7,926 nucleotides of DNA from Anaerolineales bacterium (GCA_016928525.1 JAFGKO010000201.1:1-7926), one strand, 5' to 3'. Shown: positions 1 through 6,021, numbered from the stretch's first letter. Translations and numbers: made by a program. The notes: generated by a model from the sequence alone, not told the origin.

Positions 1-198
1 GATACGCGCTTTGTGGAGGAACGCTTCTCGATGGAGGATATGGAAGAAGGCAAAGAAACTTTCGACGAAACCGCCGCCATCTTCGCCACGCTCGTAGCCC
101 ACACGGAAGCGCAGCGCGCTGCCCAGATCGTCCGGCGCGGGGAGCGCGACACCAGCAACTGGAAGTGGGTCGGGCGCTGGGAACGCATGCACCGCTAG
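1..198 (+). CDS. Biotin carboxylase subunit, C-terminal end (partial)
   Basis: The frame is open from the first base of the window, so the 5' part of the gene lies outside; 65 residues plus the stop are visible. The fragment begins DTRFVEERFSMEDM, which resembles the end of the biotin-carboxylase C-terminal domain (families usually read DT.FIEE.. here). It then has a charged helical tail ending SNWKWVGRWERMHR, a kind of tail seen on carboxylase subunits that work with a separate carrier protein. The enzyme would carboxylate biotin using ATP and bicarbonate. The next gene encodes a biotin carrier protein 96 bases downstream, which strongly supports this call. The ATP-grasp core is not in the window, so the acceptor (acetyl-CoA, propionyl-CoA or pyruvate) cannot be decided. 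Confidence 0.72.
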   Translation, partial: DTRFVEERFSMEDMEEGKETFDETAAIFATLVAHTEAQRAAQIVRRGERDTSNWKWVGRWERMHR

Positions 199-294
199 TG
201 CCCGGATGAAAGCAAGAAGAATAGTTATGAACATCTTATGCAACGGTAAATCTAGCCAACGGAATTGGTGTTTTCGGGCACACGGGAGCCAAGC

Positions 295-792
295 ATGAAA
301 TATATCAGCACGGTCAATGGGGTCGAATACCTGATCGAGATCATCGACGAGCGGCACATCTCGGTCAACGGGCGGGCGCTCACGGTGGACTTCAACTCGG
401 TCAGCGGGCAGCCAGTCTACTCCCTGCTGGTGGATGGCGTATCTGCCGAGGCCTACGTCTACCCGGGCGAGGAGAAATGGGAAGTGCTGCTGATGGGGCG
501 TCAATTCCCGGTGATGGTCGAGGACGAACGTGACAAGCGTTTAAGGGCGGCAGCCGGAGGCTCCGTTTCCGAGACGGGCGAGTATCACTTGAAAGCGCCG
601 ATGCCCGGTATGGTGGTTTCCATTCTCGTAAAGGAGGGACAGGAAATCGAAAAAGGACAGGTTTTATTGATCCTTGAGTCGATGAAGATGCAAAACGAAC
701 TCAAATCGCCTCGCGCCGGGACGATTGGCCGGCTGCGCGTCAAAGCGGGCGAATCGGTCGAACAAAAGCAGACGTTGCTGAGTGTACAGTGA
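295..792 (+). CDS. Biotin carboxyl carrier protein (biotin/lipoyl attachment domain)
   Basis: A 165-residue protein. ATG at 295 is chosen because GGGAG (284-288) sits six bases upstream; the frame is also open to a GTG at 265. Residues about 1-85 form a small N-terminal region with short alternating strands (MKYISTVNGVEYLIEI), followed by a charged linker. Residues about 96-165 are a biotinyl domain: KAPMPGMV opening, then ESMKM with the biotin-accepting lysine at residue 131. That is 34 residues from the C-terminus, the usual spacing for this fold. It shuttles carboxybiotin from the biotin carboxylase (partner gene just upstream) to a carboxyltransferase that is not in the window. The long N-terminal region resembles carrier subunits of acyl-CoA or pyruvate carboxylases and decarboxylases more than the short E. 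coli AccB pattern, so no symbol is assigned. Confidence 0.9.
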   Translation: MKYISTVNGVEYLIEIIDERHISVNGRALTVDFNSVSGQPVYSLLVDGVSAEAYVYPGEEKWEVLLMGRQFPVMVEDERDKRLRAAAGGSVSETGEYHLKAPMPGMVVSILVKEGQEIEKGQVLLILESMKMQNELKSPRAGTIGRLRVKAGESVEQKQTLLSVQ

Positions 793-836
793 GCAGTAGC
801 CAGTAGACAATGGTCAGTAATCAGTGATCGGTGTAC
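781..836 (+). repeat. Tandem array of about eight degenerate heptamers
   Basis: From 781 the sequence can be read as consecutive seven-base units with consensus AGTRRYC (for example AGTAGAC at 802, AGTAATC at 816, AGTGATC at 823). The array begins inside the last codons and stop of the biotin carrier gene and runs to just before the ATG at 842 of the CYTH gene. Individual units differ at one to three positions. Short tandem heptamers of this sort are known from cyanobacterial genomes (STRR repeats) and similar degenerate arrays occur in other large bacterial genomes. Any role here is unknown. Confidence 0.6.
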
Positions 837-841
837 AAGGT

Positions 842-1453
842 ATGAAAGGGCAAGAGACAGAAGTCAAGTTCTACGTCAAGGACCTCAAGCGAGTCGAGGA
901 GCGCCTGCGAGCTTTGGGAGCGCGTTCGATCCAGGCACGCGTCTACGAAGTTAACCTGCGCTACGACTTACCGGATAGTAGTCTGCGCCAGGGTGGGAAG
1001 GTGTTGCGTCTGCGGCAGGATGAGCGCGTTCGACTGACGTATAAAGGTCCCTCCCAGCGCTCTGACGGCGTGCTGAGCCGGGCGGAATTCGAGACAGCGC
1101 TGGACGATTTCGAAAGCGGGCGGAATATTCTGGAAGCTTTGGGGTATATCCCCGTCGCGACCTACGAGAAACACCGCAGTACCTATGAGCTGGGGGAACT
1201 ACACATCATGCTGGATGAACTGCCTTACGGCGATTTTGTGGAGATCGAGGGACCGGACGCGCCAGCCTTGCAAAAGGCATCGAAAGAACTGGAACTGGAT
1301 TTCAGCGCCGCCATCCCGGCCAGCTACCTGGCTTTGTTTGAAGGCTTATGCCAGCGGCGCGGGCTGGATCCTGCACAACTGACCTTCGCGGCGCTGGAGG
1401 GGCTGCAAGTCGAGCCGGAGGAGTTGTCCGTGCGCCCGGCAGATGAGGGGTAA
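842..1453 (+). CDS. CYTH-domain protein (CyaB-like class IV adenylate cyclase / triphosphatase family)
   Basis: A 203-residue protein from the ATG at 842. An in-frame GTG at 824 adds six residues, but neither start has a well-placed ribosome site (AAGG at 837-840 is too close to 842). The CYTH signature ExExK is present at once as ETEVK (residues 5-9). Other family features follow in order: VLRLRQDERVRLTYKGP with the basic residues that line the triphosphate tunnel, a YEKHRSTY strand, and LDELPYGDFVEIEG, which closely matches the metal-binding strand of CyaB-type proteins. The family acts on triphosphates (ATP to cAMP, thiamine triphosphate or inorganic triphosphate hydrolysis); the substrate cannot be chosen from sequence. 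A C-terminal tail of about 35 residues beyond the barrel is acidic. The protein is soluble and cytoplasmic. Confidence 0.85.
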   Translation: MKGQETEVKFYVKDLKRVEERLRALGARSIQARVYEVNLRYDLPDSSLRQGGKVLRLRQDERVRLTYKGPSQRSDGVLSRAEFETALDDFESGRNILEALGYIPVATYEKHRSTYELGELHIMLDELPYGDFVEIEGPDAPALQKASKELELDFSAAIPASYLALFEGLCQRRGLDPAQLTFAALEGLQVEPEELSVRPADEG

Positions 1454-1540
1454 TTTCCTATAGACAATTTCCAGATACACTTACAACGTTATTGCAACCA
1501 TAGGATTTATGTGGGGGTGCTATATTTCTGCATTGGGAAA

Positions 1541-1546
1541 TATAAT
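1541..1546 (+). promoter_or_regulatory. Candidate -10 box upstream of the sigma factor gene
   Basis: A perfect TATAAT lies 66 bases before the sigma-factor ATG in the 158-base gap after the CYTH gene. No convincing -35 is found at 16-18 bases, so this is a weak call resting on the -10 alone and on its position at the head of a three-gene unit. Confidence 0.3.
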
Positions 1547-1611
1547 GAAATCGTTACTTCCTATCAGGATAACCGTCATGTATATGGTGGAAGGCGTATT
1601 TTCACAATAAA

Positions 1612-2172
1612 ATGACCGATCCTTCCGCCTTACTGAAAGCTGCCAGGCGACTGGATAAAGGTGCGTTAGCAGAGATCTTCGATCTGCACGCGCCTGACAT
1701 CTACAATTACATCCTGCGCCTGTGCCAGGATCCTATCCAGGCCGACCAGGTTGTTGGCGATGTCTTCTCGAGATTTTTGGATCAACTGGCAGCCGGGCAA
1801 GGACCGCACACGAATTTACGCGCTTATCTATATCAGACCGCTTACCATCTTTTTATCGACCAGGCTCGCGAAGTCCAGCGCTTTGCGCCCATCGAAATCG
1901 TCGAATTCTTTGCGCCTGATAATTACTCGATACAAGACGCGGTCGAAAATAGAGCTTTATTAGACGCTGTCATGCTGGCAATCAACAACGACCTGACAGA
2001 AGAACAGCGTCATGTGATCGTCTTGCGTTTTCTGGAAGGCCTGTCTCTCAAAGAGACAGCTCAAATTGTCGGTAAGAACGAAAACAGTGTAAAGGTTCTT
2101 CAGGGCCGCGGTATCGCCAAACTGCGCAAGGTCCTGTCAGATCTCAGGTCAGATTCTAAAGGCTACCAGTGA
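1612..2172 (+). CDS. RNA polymerase sigma factor, sigma-70 family, ECF-like
   Basis: A 186-residue protein with the two-domain layout and length of ECF sigma factors. Residues about 17-88 match region 2: ALAEIFDLHAPDIYNYILRL, then DQVVGDVFSRFL and the LRAYLYQTAYHLFIDQARE helix that binds the -10. An acidic linker follows. Residues about 129-178 match region 4: LTEEQRHVIVLRFLEGLSLKETAQIVGKN, then a helix-turn-helix recognition helix ending in AKLRKVL. No region 1.1 or 3 is seen. ATG 1612 has no close ribosome site (GGAAGG at 1589-1594 is 17 bases away), so initiation may be weak or leaderless-like. The downstream membrane protein starts inside the stop codon, which implies translational coupling and a possible control relationship. 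Confidence 0.9.
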   Translation: MTDPSALLKAARRLDKGALAEIFDLHAPDIYNYILRLCQDPIQADQVVGDVFSRFLDQLAAGQGPHTNLRAYLYQTAYHLFIDQAREVQRFAPIEIVEFFAPDNYSIQDAVENRALLDAVMLAINNDLTEEQRHVIVLRFLEGLSLKETAQIVGKNENSVKVLQGRGIAKLRKVLSDLRSDSKGYQ

Positions 2173-2819
2173 ATAATCAGTCCATCCCCTCCGAAAGCAC
2201 GATCGTAAACCTGCTGAAGAACTTGAGCGCAGACAAAAAGCCATATCCGCAGGGGCTATTGGAGGCCAGGCGCGTTGCTTACCTGTCGCAGGTGACTTTG
2301 CTGGCCGGCAGCGGATTGCATCTACAGAAGGGAAATGGGCGGGGTCAGGGCGGCCCATCGCATGCTGCTGCGCCCATGACGCCGATCATGAAAGTAATGC
2401 TGACCGCGTTGTTAGCGGGTAATATCGCCCTGGCAGCCTACCTGGGGGTAATGGTCTATGAGAATTGGGATAAAGTGCAAGCCTTGCTGTTCGGCGCTCC
2501 CATCGCAAGTGAAACCTCTCCAGCGCCGCCTGAGCTGTCCACCCAGCCACCCGCTCCGGACTCCACACCCGAAATTGCCACAACGCCTGGGAGCACTGAC
2601 GTTCCCGCTTCGACACCTGAACCTGGCAGCCCTCCGGAAGAGCCGCAACCAGCCGAGGGCAATTCGGTGGACAACCCGGAAGTGAGCACGCCCGAACCCC
2701 CGGTGAAAGACAAACCCGGCCTGCATCTCGGGCAAACCCCGCACAGCCCGGATGAGCCTCCCGGCCAGGACACAAACGACGATCAGGGCGATGATAAAGA
2801 CAAGGATAAGGACAAGTAA
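2169..2819 (+). CDS. Single-pass membrane protein with Pro/Ser/Thr-rich outer region; possible regulator of the upstream sigma factor
   Basis: A 216-residue protein starting at a GTG that overlaps the sigma stop (GTGA), with AAAGG (2158-2162) six bases upstream. Residues 1-69 look cytoplasmic and helical, with the stretch YPQGLLEARRVAYLSQV. Residues about 74-96 form one hydrophobic segment (from MKVMLTALLAGNIALAAYLG). Residues about 108-216 are low-complexity, rich in Pro, Ser, Thr and Glu, ending in an acidic/basic DDKDKDKDK tail. No cysteine is seen in the protein, so it is not a zinc-binding (HxxxCxxC) anti-sigma of the ZAS class. The membrane topology and tight coupling to the sigma gene suggest an anti-sigma or signal-sensing role, but this is inference from context. 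The extracytoplasmic part could equally be a wall- or surface-spanning stalk. Confidence 0.75.
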   Translation: MNNQSIPSESTIVNLLKNLSADKKPYPQGLLEARRVAYLSQVTLLAGSGLHLQKGNGRGQGGPSHAAAPMTPIMKVMLTALLAGNIALAAYLGVMVYENWDKVQALLFGAPIASETSPAPPELSTQPPAPDSTPEIATTPGSTDVPASTPEPGSPPEEPQPAEGNSVDNPEVSTPEPPVKDKPGLHLGQTPHSPDEPPGQDTNDDQGDDKDKDKDK

Positions 2820-2830
2820 TCTCTGGGTAC

Positions 2831-3637
2831 ATGAAGCGAATACACCTGTTCGAGTTTATGGATTTAACCTGGTACCCGCAGACATTCCGGCGCATCCAGG
2901 CTGATTACTTACAATTCGTGACCACGCTCGGTTCGGGACATAAGAACCTGATCCCGTTGTTCGCGAAAGCGATGCAACAGGCAGGGACGACAGAAATCGT
3001 GGATCTATGCTCCGGCGGCGGCGGTCCCTGGGTGGGATTGCAGGAGCATTTCAAGCAGGCTGGTTTATTCGTCACGGTCAAACTCACCGACAAATTCCCC
3101 AACCCGGAAGCGATCCGGAAGTGGCAGGGGAGCGCCCGCCAGGGGATCGAATATCTCCCCAAGCCGGTGGATGCGAGCGATGTGCCGCCCGGCTTGAAGG
3201 GCATGCGTACGCTCTTCGAAGGATTCCATCACTTCAAACCGGAGCAGGCCAGGGCTATCTTACAGGATGCGCTCGAAAAAAGGGTCGCTATCGGGGTCTT
3301 CGAAGCCAGTCTGAAACCACCCTTCGGGCTGCCCCTGCTGCTTATGTCGCCCCTGACAACGTTCATCGGTTATCTGCTGTTCACCCCCTTCATCAAACCA
3401 CGGGCATGGTCGCGTTTCTTATGGACATACCTTGTTCCACTTGTCCCCCTGGCTACCTGCTGGGACGGAGTTGTATCGCTTTTGAGAGTGTATGCGCCGC
3501 CGGACTTACGGGAACTGACCGAGCCGCTGCGAAGCGAAGAATACGTTTGGGAAATCGGCCAGCTTTCGACCGGCACGCCCGTATTCGAATTCACGTATTT
3601 GTTGGGCTATCCTTTGGCAAAACCACAAGGTTTCTAA
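2831..3637 (+). CDS. Class I SAM-dependent methyltransferase-like protein with hydrophobic C-terminal half
   Basis: A 268-residue protein starting 11 bases after the preceding stop, so probably in the same transcript. The ribosome site is weak (GGG at 2825-2827). The full-length start keeps the N-terminal stretch RIHLFEFMDLTWYPQ. Residues 55-67 read EIVDLCSGGGGPW, a motif I (SAM-binding glycine loop) with four consecutive glycines. LTDKFPNPEAI (85-95) can serve as motif II, and RTLFEGFHHF (126-135) sits where the family has its motif III/IV strand. Residues about 165-190 and 197-220 are strongly hydrophobic and include a TCWDGVVSLLR segment; these may form membrane-associated or buried helices. 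The substrate is unknown. Placement after a sigma factor and membrane protein gives no direct clue to the substrate. Confidence 0.7.
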   Translation: MKRIHLFEFMDLTWYPQTFRRIQADYLQFVTTLGSGHKNLIPLFAKAMQQAGTTEIVDLCSGGGGPWVGLQEHFKQAGLFVTVKLTDKFPNPEAIRKWQGSARQGIEYLPKPVDASDVPPGLKGMRTLFEGFHHFKPEQARAILQDALEKRVAIGVFEASLKPPFGLPLLLMSPLTTFIGYLLFTPFIKPRAWSRFLWTYLVPLVPLATCWDGVVSLLRVYAPPDLRELTEPLRSEEYVWEIGQLSTGTPVFEFTYLLGYPLAKPQGF

Positions 3638-3701
3638 AGCAAAACGCGCCAACCCCGTATGCCCGGTGGATGGGTGAATATGAAGCAGGGCAATATATCC
3701 A

Positions 3702-3730
3702 TTGAATTATCAAATTATTTATGCTACGAT
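3702..3730 (+). promoter_or_regulatory. Sigma-70 type promoter with extended -10
   Basis: TTGAAT (3702-3707), a spacer of 17 bases, then TACGAT (3725-3730) preceded by TGC (extended -10). Transcription would start near 3737, about 155 bases before the lipoprotein ATG. It is the best promoter match in the window and lies in an AT-rich gap after the methyltransferase gene. Confidence 0.55.
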
Positions 3731-3736
3731 AAGCGT

Positions 3737-3892
3737 ATAATTTTTTGCAACTTGATGAGTAGTTAAACCGAGGCGGTAGCAAACTTATTCGCCCTTTGGG
3801 TTATTGGTCTCGGAGAGCAATCCAGCGAAACCAGGCATCATTGCTTCGGTTTCGCTTTTGTATTAGTGGATGGCAGTAGAAAGAAGGTAAAA
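3737..3892 (+). promoter_or_regulatory. Structured 5' leader of the lipoprotein gene (candidate attenuator or small RNA)
   Basis: Between the promoter candidate and the lipoprotein start the strand can form several helices. CCGAGGC (3768-3774) can pair with GGTCTCGG (3806-3813) over seven pairs including one G-U. AGCAAT (3816-3821) can pair with ATTGCT (3840-3845). AGCGAAACC (3824-3832) pairs perfectly with GGTTTCGCT (3848-3856). The last two pairings interleave, so they are either alternatives or form a pseudoknot. I do not recognise a known riboswitch class. The layout fits a regulated leader or a short stand-alone RNA, by inference only. Confidence 0.4.
3824..3859 (+). terminator. Terminator-like hairpin inside the leader
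   Basis: A perfect nine-pair stem AGCGAAACC / GGTTTCGCT with a 15-base loop, running directly into TTTT (3856-3859). The T run is short and the loop long, so termination may be partial or conditional. It lies upstream of the lipoprotein gene rather than after a gene, which suggests attenuation or the 3' end of a small transcript. Confidence 0.45.
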
Positions 3893-4777
3893 ATGAACAC
3901 GCACACAAGCAATTTTTCATTTCCTTTACGCGTCAGCATTGCGTTGGGTATCATTGTGATGACAATGTCACTCACAGGGTGCGGAGGTGAAGCCACCTGC
4001 CCTGTCATTACTCGCTTCGAGGCTGAGCCCCAGTGGGTTTGCCCCGGGCAGGATTTTAGCCCGAAAGTCAATTTCAGGATCGAGAACTTTGATGAAGATG
4101 GAAATCCCAGTTCAGACGGACCATGCTTGTGGAAGCTTTGGGATACTACGAATGGAAAACCGAACCAGCCTGGGGCTGTTGCTCTGACCAATAATGTGGG
4201 CACATTGAATAATCCAAGCGCGGGAGTTTTCGAAACCCCGGGTGGCGTGCATGTGGTGAGTGGTTCGCAAGCAGCCGGGTATCAATTTACCTTGATTGCA
4301 TCGAACACCGAATGTAGCCAAGATGGCGAAGAGGCGCTCAGGAGGCAGCAGGCGAGGATCGAGGAGCTATATGGCGTCGAACTCGATGACAATGAGGTCA
4401 TGACTGCAATCACTACAGTTGAATTGGTTTCGATCAGTGGTCCGCAAAAGCTGCTTTGCTTACCCCACGTTTCGGACGTTCAAAGTGGATTTACATGGGT
4501 GAAAGATGAGGCTCGCGCCGGGAATAGAGTCGTCATCAATGGCGTAGAAAATTTATATCCTTTCCCATTGGAGGTCGAGCGTGGATCTTTGTACGCTGTT
4601 TTGCAACCCAGAGGCGACCCCGGAGCGAAAACCACTGTCTTCGACGGACAAAGCCCTAATGGAAAATGGGCTGTTAAAGCTTTAGTCAGCACCGACTATG
4701 ACAATTATATACAACACGGTCTCGATTATGTAGGGAAGCCCTCGATTTGTCTCATAGTCCAGCTTGCGTGTGAATAA
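3893..4777 (+). CDS. Predicted lipoprotein of unknown function
   Basis: A 294-residue protein. ATG at 3893 is preferred over the in-frame GTG at 3866 because AAGAAGG (3881-3887) lies five bases upstream. Residues 1-29 are a lipoprotein signal peptide: a basic/polar start, the hydrophobic core VSIALGIIVMTMS and lipobox LTGC with the lipidated cysteine at residue 30. The mature part is mostly beta-like. CPVITRFEAEPQWVCPGQDF and the following strands suggest an Ig-like or similar sandwich domain. An acidic helical insertion (ALRRQQARIEELYGVELDD) follows, then a second beta-rich region ending CLIVQLACE. Several cysteines outside the lipobox could form disulfides. I do not recognise the family. 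It would be anchored on the outer face of the membrane. Its own promoter and leader suggest independent regulation. Confidence 0.75.
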   Translation: MNTHTSNFSFPLRVSIALGIIVMTMSLTGCGGEATCPVITRFEAEPQWVCPGQDFSPKVNFRIENFDEDGNPSSDGPCLWKLWDTTNGKPNQPGAVALTNNVGTLNNPSAGVFETPGGVHVVSGSQAAGYQFTLIASNTECSQDGEEALRRQQARIEELYGVELDDNEVMTAITTVELVSISGPQKLLCLPHVSDVQSGFTWVKDEARAGNRVVINGVENLYPFPLEVERGSLYAVLQPRGDPGAKTTVFDGQSPNGKWAVKALVSTDYDNYIQHGLDYVGKPSICLIVQLACE

Positions 4778-4780
4778 TCA

Positions 4781-4825
4781 AGCGAAGACGCTAAAGGCGG
4801 TCGGGGTGCGCGCGCCACTCCCCGA
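4781..4825 (+). other. Two hairpins after the lipoprotein gene
   Basis: AGCG/CGCT (4781-4784 with 4789-4792) makes a small tetraloop hairpin three bases after the stop. A stronger GC-rich hairpin follows: TCGGG (4801-4805) with CCCGA (4821-4825), continued by GTG/CAC after a small bulge. No T run follows, so this is not a standard intrinsic terminator, but it may stabilise the 3' end or aid termination. From about 4826 to 4957 I see nothing further. Confidence 0.4.
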
Positions 4826-4957
4826 TTGGATAGCGTGGAGCGGTCAATTTTACAGAGTGCTGCGTAAATATCTGAACTGAAATCCTGGTTTTTGATGGCA
4901 ATTCATTAGATTCAATTTCGGATAATTATGCAAGAAGCAGTAGGTGACAAATAGTAA

Positions 4958-4986
4958 TTGATTTTTGGGTGGGAAAATTGTATAGT
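4958..4986 (+). promoter_or_regulatory. Candidate sigma-70 promoter upstream of the CPBP protease gene
   Basis: TTGATT (4958-4963), a 17-base spacer and TATAGT (4981-4986). It lies 171 bases upstream of the protease ATG, outside the proposed cassette, and would transcribe into it. Confidence 0.45.
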
Positions 4987-5055
4987 TGTTTAAGCTTTCA
5001 ACCAAGTCTCTATGTGAAGAGTCCATTGGATGGATAATGCGTATCTATCGTAGAA

Positions 5056-5084
5056 TTGGTAACGAAGTAGTGTTTTTATATAAG
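5056..5084 (+). promoter_or_regulatory. Second candidate promoter, adjoining the palindrome
   Basis: TTGGTA (5056-5061), 17 bases, then TATAAG (5079-5084). Transcription would start near 5091, inside the 26-base palindrome at 5086-5111, so a protein bound there could block it. The -35 is a moderate match. Confidence 0.35.
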
Positions 5085-5085
5085 G

Positions 5086-5111
5086 GTGTTAATCGGCGCG
5101 CCAATTAACAC
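5086..5111. repeat. 26-base near-perfect palindrome
   Basis: Arms GTGTTAAT (5086-5093) and ATTAACAC (5104-5111) flank the self-complementary GGCGCGCC (5095-5102), with a single C/A mismatch pair at 5094/5103. It ends three bases before the GTTAGCC core (5115-5121). It can be read as an operator over the promoter start, or as the inner arms of a short attC-like site whose right core is GTTAGCC. The AATTAACACGATGTTAG part resembles the right half of known attC sites. Confidence 0.6.
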
Positions 5112-5115
5112 GATG

Positions 5116-6015
5116 TTAGCCCACATACCTTCATATCTTGAAAACCGGAGGTACTCAATGAATAAGCTACGCGCTCTGATAAACGACCACCCACTGATCT
5201 CTTTCGTTGTCGTTGCATATGGTTTTTCATGGGGGCTATGGTATTTGATGATCACGCTCACTGGACACATCAATTGGCTTGGCAGTTTCGGACCATCTGT
5301 GGCCGCCATCATTCTCGCTGGCATAAGCCAAGGTAGAACCGGGTTGAAAGACCTGCTTCGTCCAATTCGACAATGGCGGTTCGGCTTGGGTTGGTATTTC
5401 TTCATTCTTATTGGTTGCATTCTTGTTTTTATTCTGGGCTTATGGGGTTATACTTTATTGGGGGGTGCTATTTCACTTTCCCAAGACGCTATTTTGAACC
5501 AACTGATACAAATTCCCATTTTCTATCTCATCATCCTTATTATTGGAGGGCCATTGGGAGAAGAAATTGGCTGGCGAGGATTCCTTTTACCTCAGCTATT
5601 GAAAAAGAAGAATGGTCTGGCTTCCAGTGCAATTCTCTTTGTATTTTGGTTTGCCTGGCATCTGCCTCTCTTTTGGCTTCCCGGAGCAAGTCAATACGGT
5701 TCTCCCATTGGTCCGTATTTGCTATTTTTTGCAGCATGGTCCATTCTTTTCACGTGGGTGTACTTGGGCACATCGGGCAGTCTGTTGTCAGTCTTGTTGC
5801 TCCACACAAGTATCAATACGTTCAGCAATTTTATGACCGGAGTTGATCCCGAGCATGCCGACAATCCCTTCTTAGCATACGGGATTGCGTCTGCGTTATT
5901 GGCGCTTTTTGTTCTCTTCGCTTTCCAAAAGATGTTTAATAAATCCGTTGCGAATGTGGGCTAACAATGCGTGCACGCGGACCCCGCGGAGAGCACGTGG
6001 GGCGTACGCGAGCCG
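5116..6015 (+). mobile_element. Candidate integron-type gene cassette carrying the CPBP protease gene
   Basis: Integron cassettes begin just after the G of a GTT core and end at the G of the next core, and the cassette-end box R'' is complementary to the cassette start. Here GTTAGCC (5115-5121) and GGCTAAC (5959-5965) are exact complements, and the match extends to 13 bases (5114-5126 with 5954-5966). The right boundary is GTTGGGC (6015-6021), which fits GTTRRRY. The single gene fills the 900-base unit, starts 42 bases in, and its stop codon lies inside R'', all typical of cassettes. GTTAGCC departs from GTTRRRY at one position. No integrase is in the window. Confidence 0.5.
5158..5964 (+). 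CDS. CPBP (CAAX protease / bacteriocin-processing type) intramembrane metalloprotease
   Basis: A 268-residue membrane protein. ATG 5158 is chosen because GGAGG (5147-5151) lies six bases upstream; an in-frame GTG at 5086 lies within the palindrome. About seven or eight hydrophobic segments are visible. The three family motifs are present in order: EEIGWR (E135, E136, R140) after GGPLG, a histidine at 168 in FAWHLPLFW, and HTSIN (H216, N220). These are the residues that activate water in CPBP (Abi/Rce1-like) glutamic or metal-type intramembrane proteases. The substrate is unknown. Known bacterial members act in bacteriocin immunity, peptide maturation or signalling. The gene is visibly AT-richer than its neighbours and is bounded by cassette-like sites, suggesting acquisition. 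The stop codon falls within the downstream attC-like site. Confidence 0.9.
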   Translation: MNKLRALINDHPLISFVVVAYGFSWGLWYLMITLTGHINWLGSFGPSVAAIILAGISQGRTGLKDLLRPIRQWRFGLGWYFFILIGCILVFILGLWGYTLLGGAISLSQDAILNQLIQIPIFYLIILIIGGPLGEEIGWRGFLLPQLLKKKNGLASSAILFVFWFAWHLPLFWLPGASQYGSPIGPYLLFFAAWSILFTWVYLGTSGSLLSVLLLHTSINTFSNFMTGVDPEHADNPFLAYGIASALLALFVLFAFQKMFNKSVANVG

Positions 6016-6021
6016 TTGGGC
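5959..6021 (+). other. attC-like recombination site
   Basis: A 63-base imperfect inverted repeat. R'' is GGCTAAC (5959-5965) and R' is GTTGGGC (6015-6021). The inner arms are around GCGTGCACGC (5970-5979 region) and GCGTACGC (6002-6009), with CCCC (5982-5985) opposite GGGG (5999-6002). The left half, CTAACAATGCGTGCACGC, closely parallels the left half of aadA-type attC sites (CTAACAATTCGTTCAAGC, recalled from general knowledge). R'' pairs only partly with this R', but exactly with the start of the upstream cassette, as expected for a cassette's own site after integration. Confidence 0.55.

Noticed and set aside
1578..1610. Ten-codon open frame ending just before the sigma factor ATG (possible leader peptide)
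   Set aside because: No ribosome site, no telling codon runs and no attenuator-type hairpins were found.
2386..2895. Overlapping minus-strand open frames opposite the membrane protein
   Set aside because: They reflect the GC-rich, Pro-coding stretch on the + strand. The translations are low in recognisable structure and lack start signals.
3007..3705. 232-residue + strand open frame in a second frame over the methyltransferase
   Set aside because: Its translation has no recognisable domain and the competing frame carries the SAM-binding motif and better context.
3762..3768. GTTAAAC, a match to the GTTRRRY cassette core upstream of the lipoprotein gene
   Set aside because: The required complementary box (GTTTAAC) is not found after the gene. 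Only GTTTAAG near 4987 comes close and it has no attC-like arms, so a chance match is likely.
5115..5966. The 13-base inverted repeats read as ends of an insertion sequence
   Set aside because: No transposase lies between them, no target duplication is seen, and the position of the arms at core sites fits cassette geometry better.
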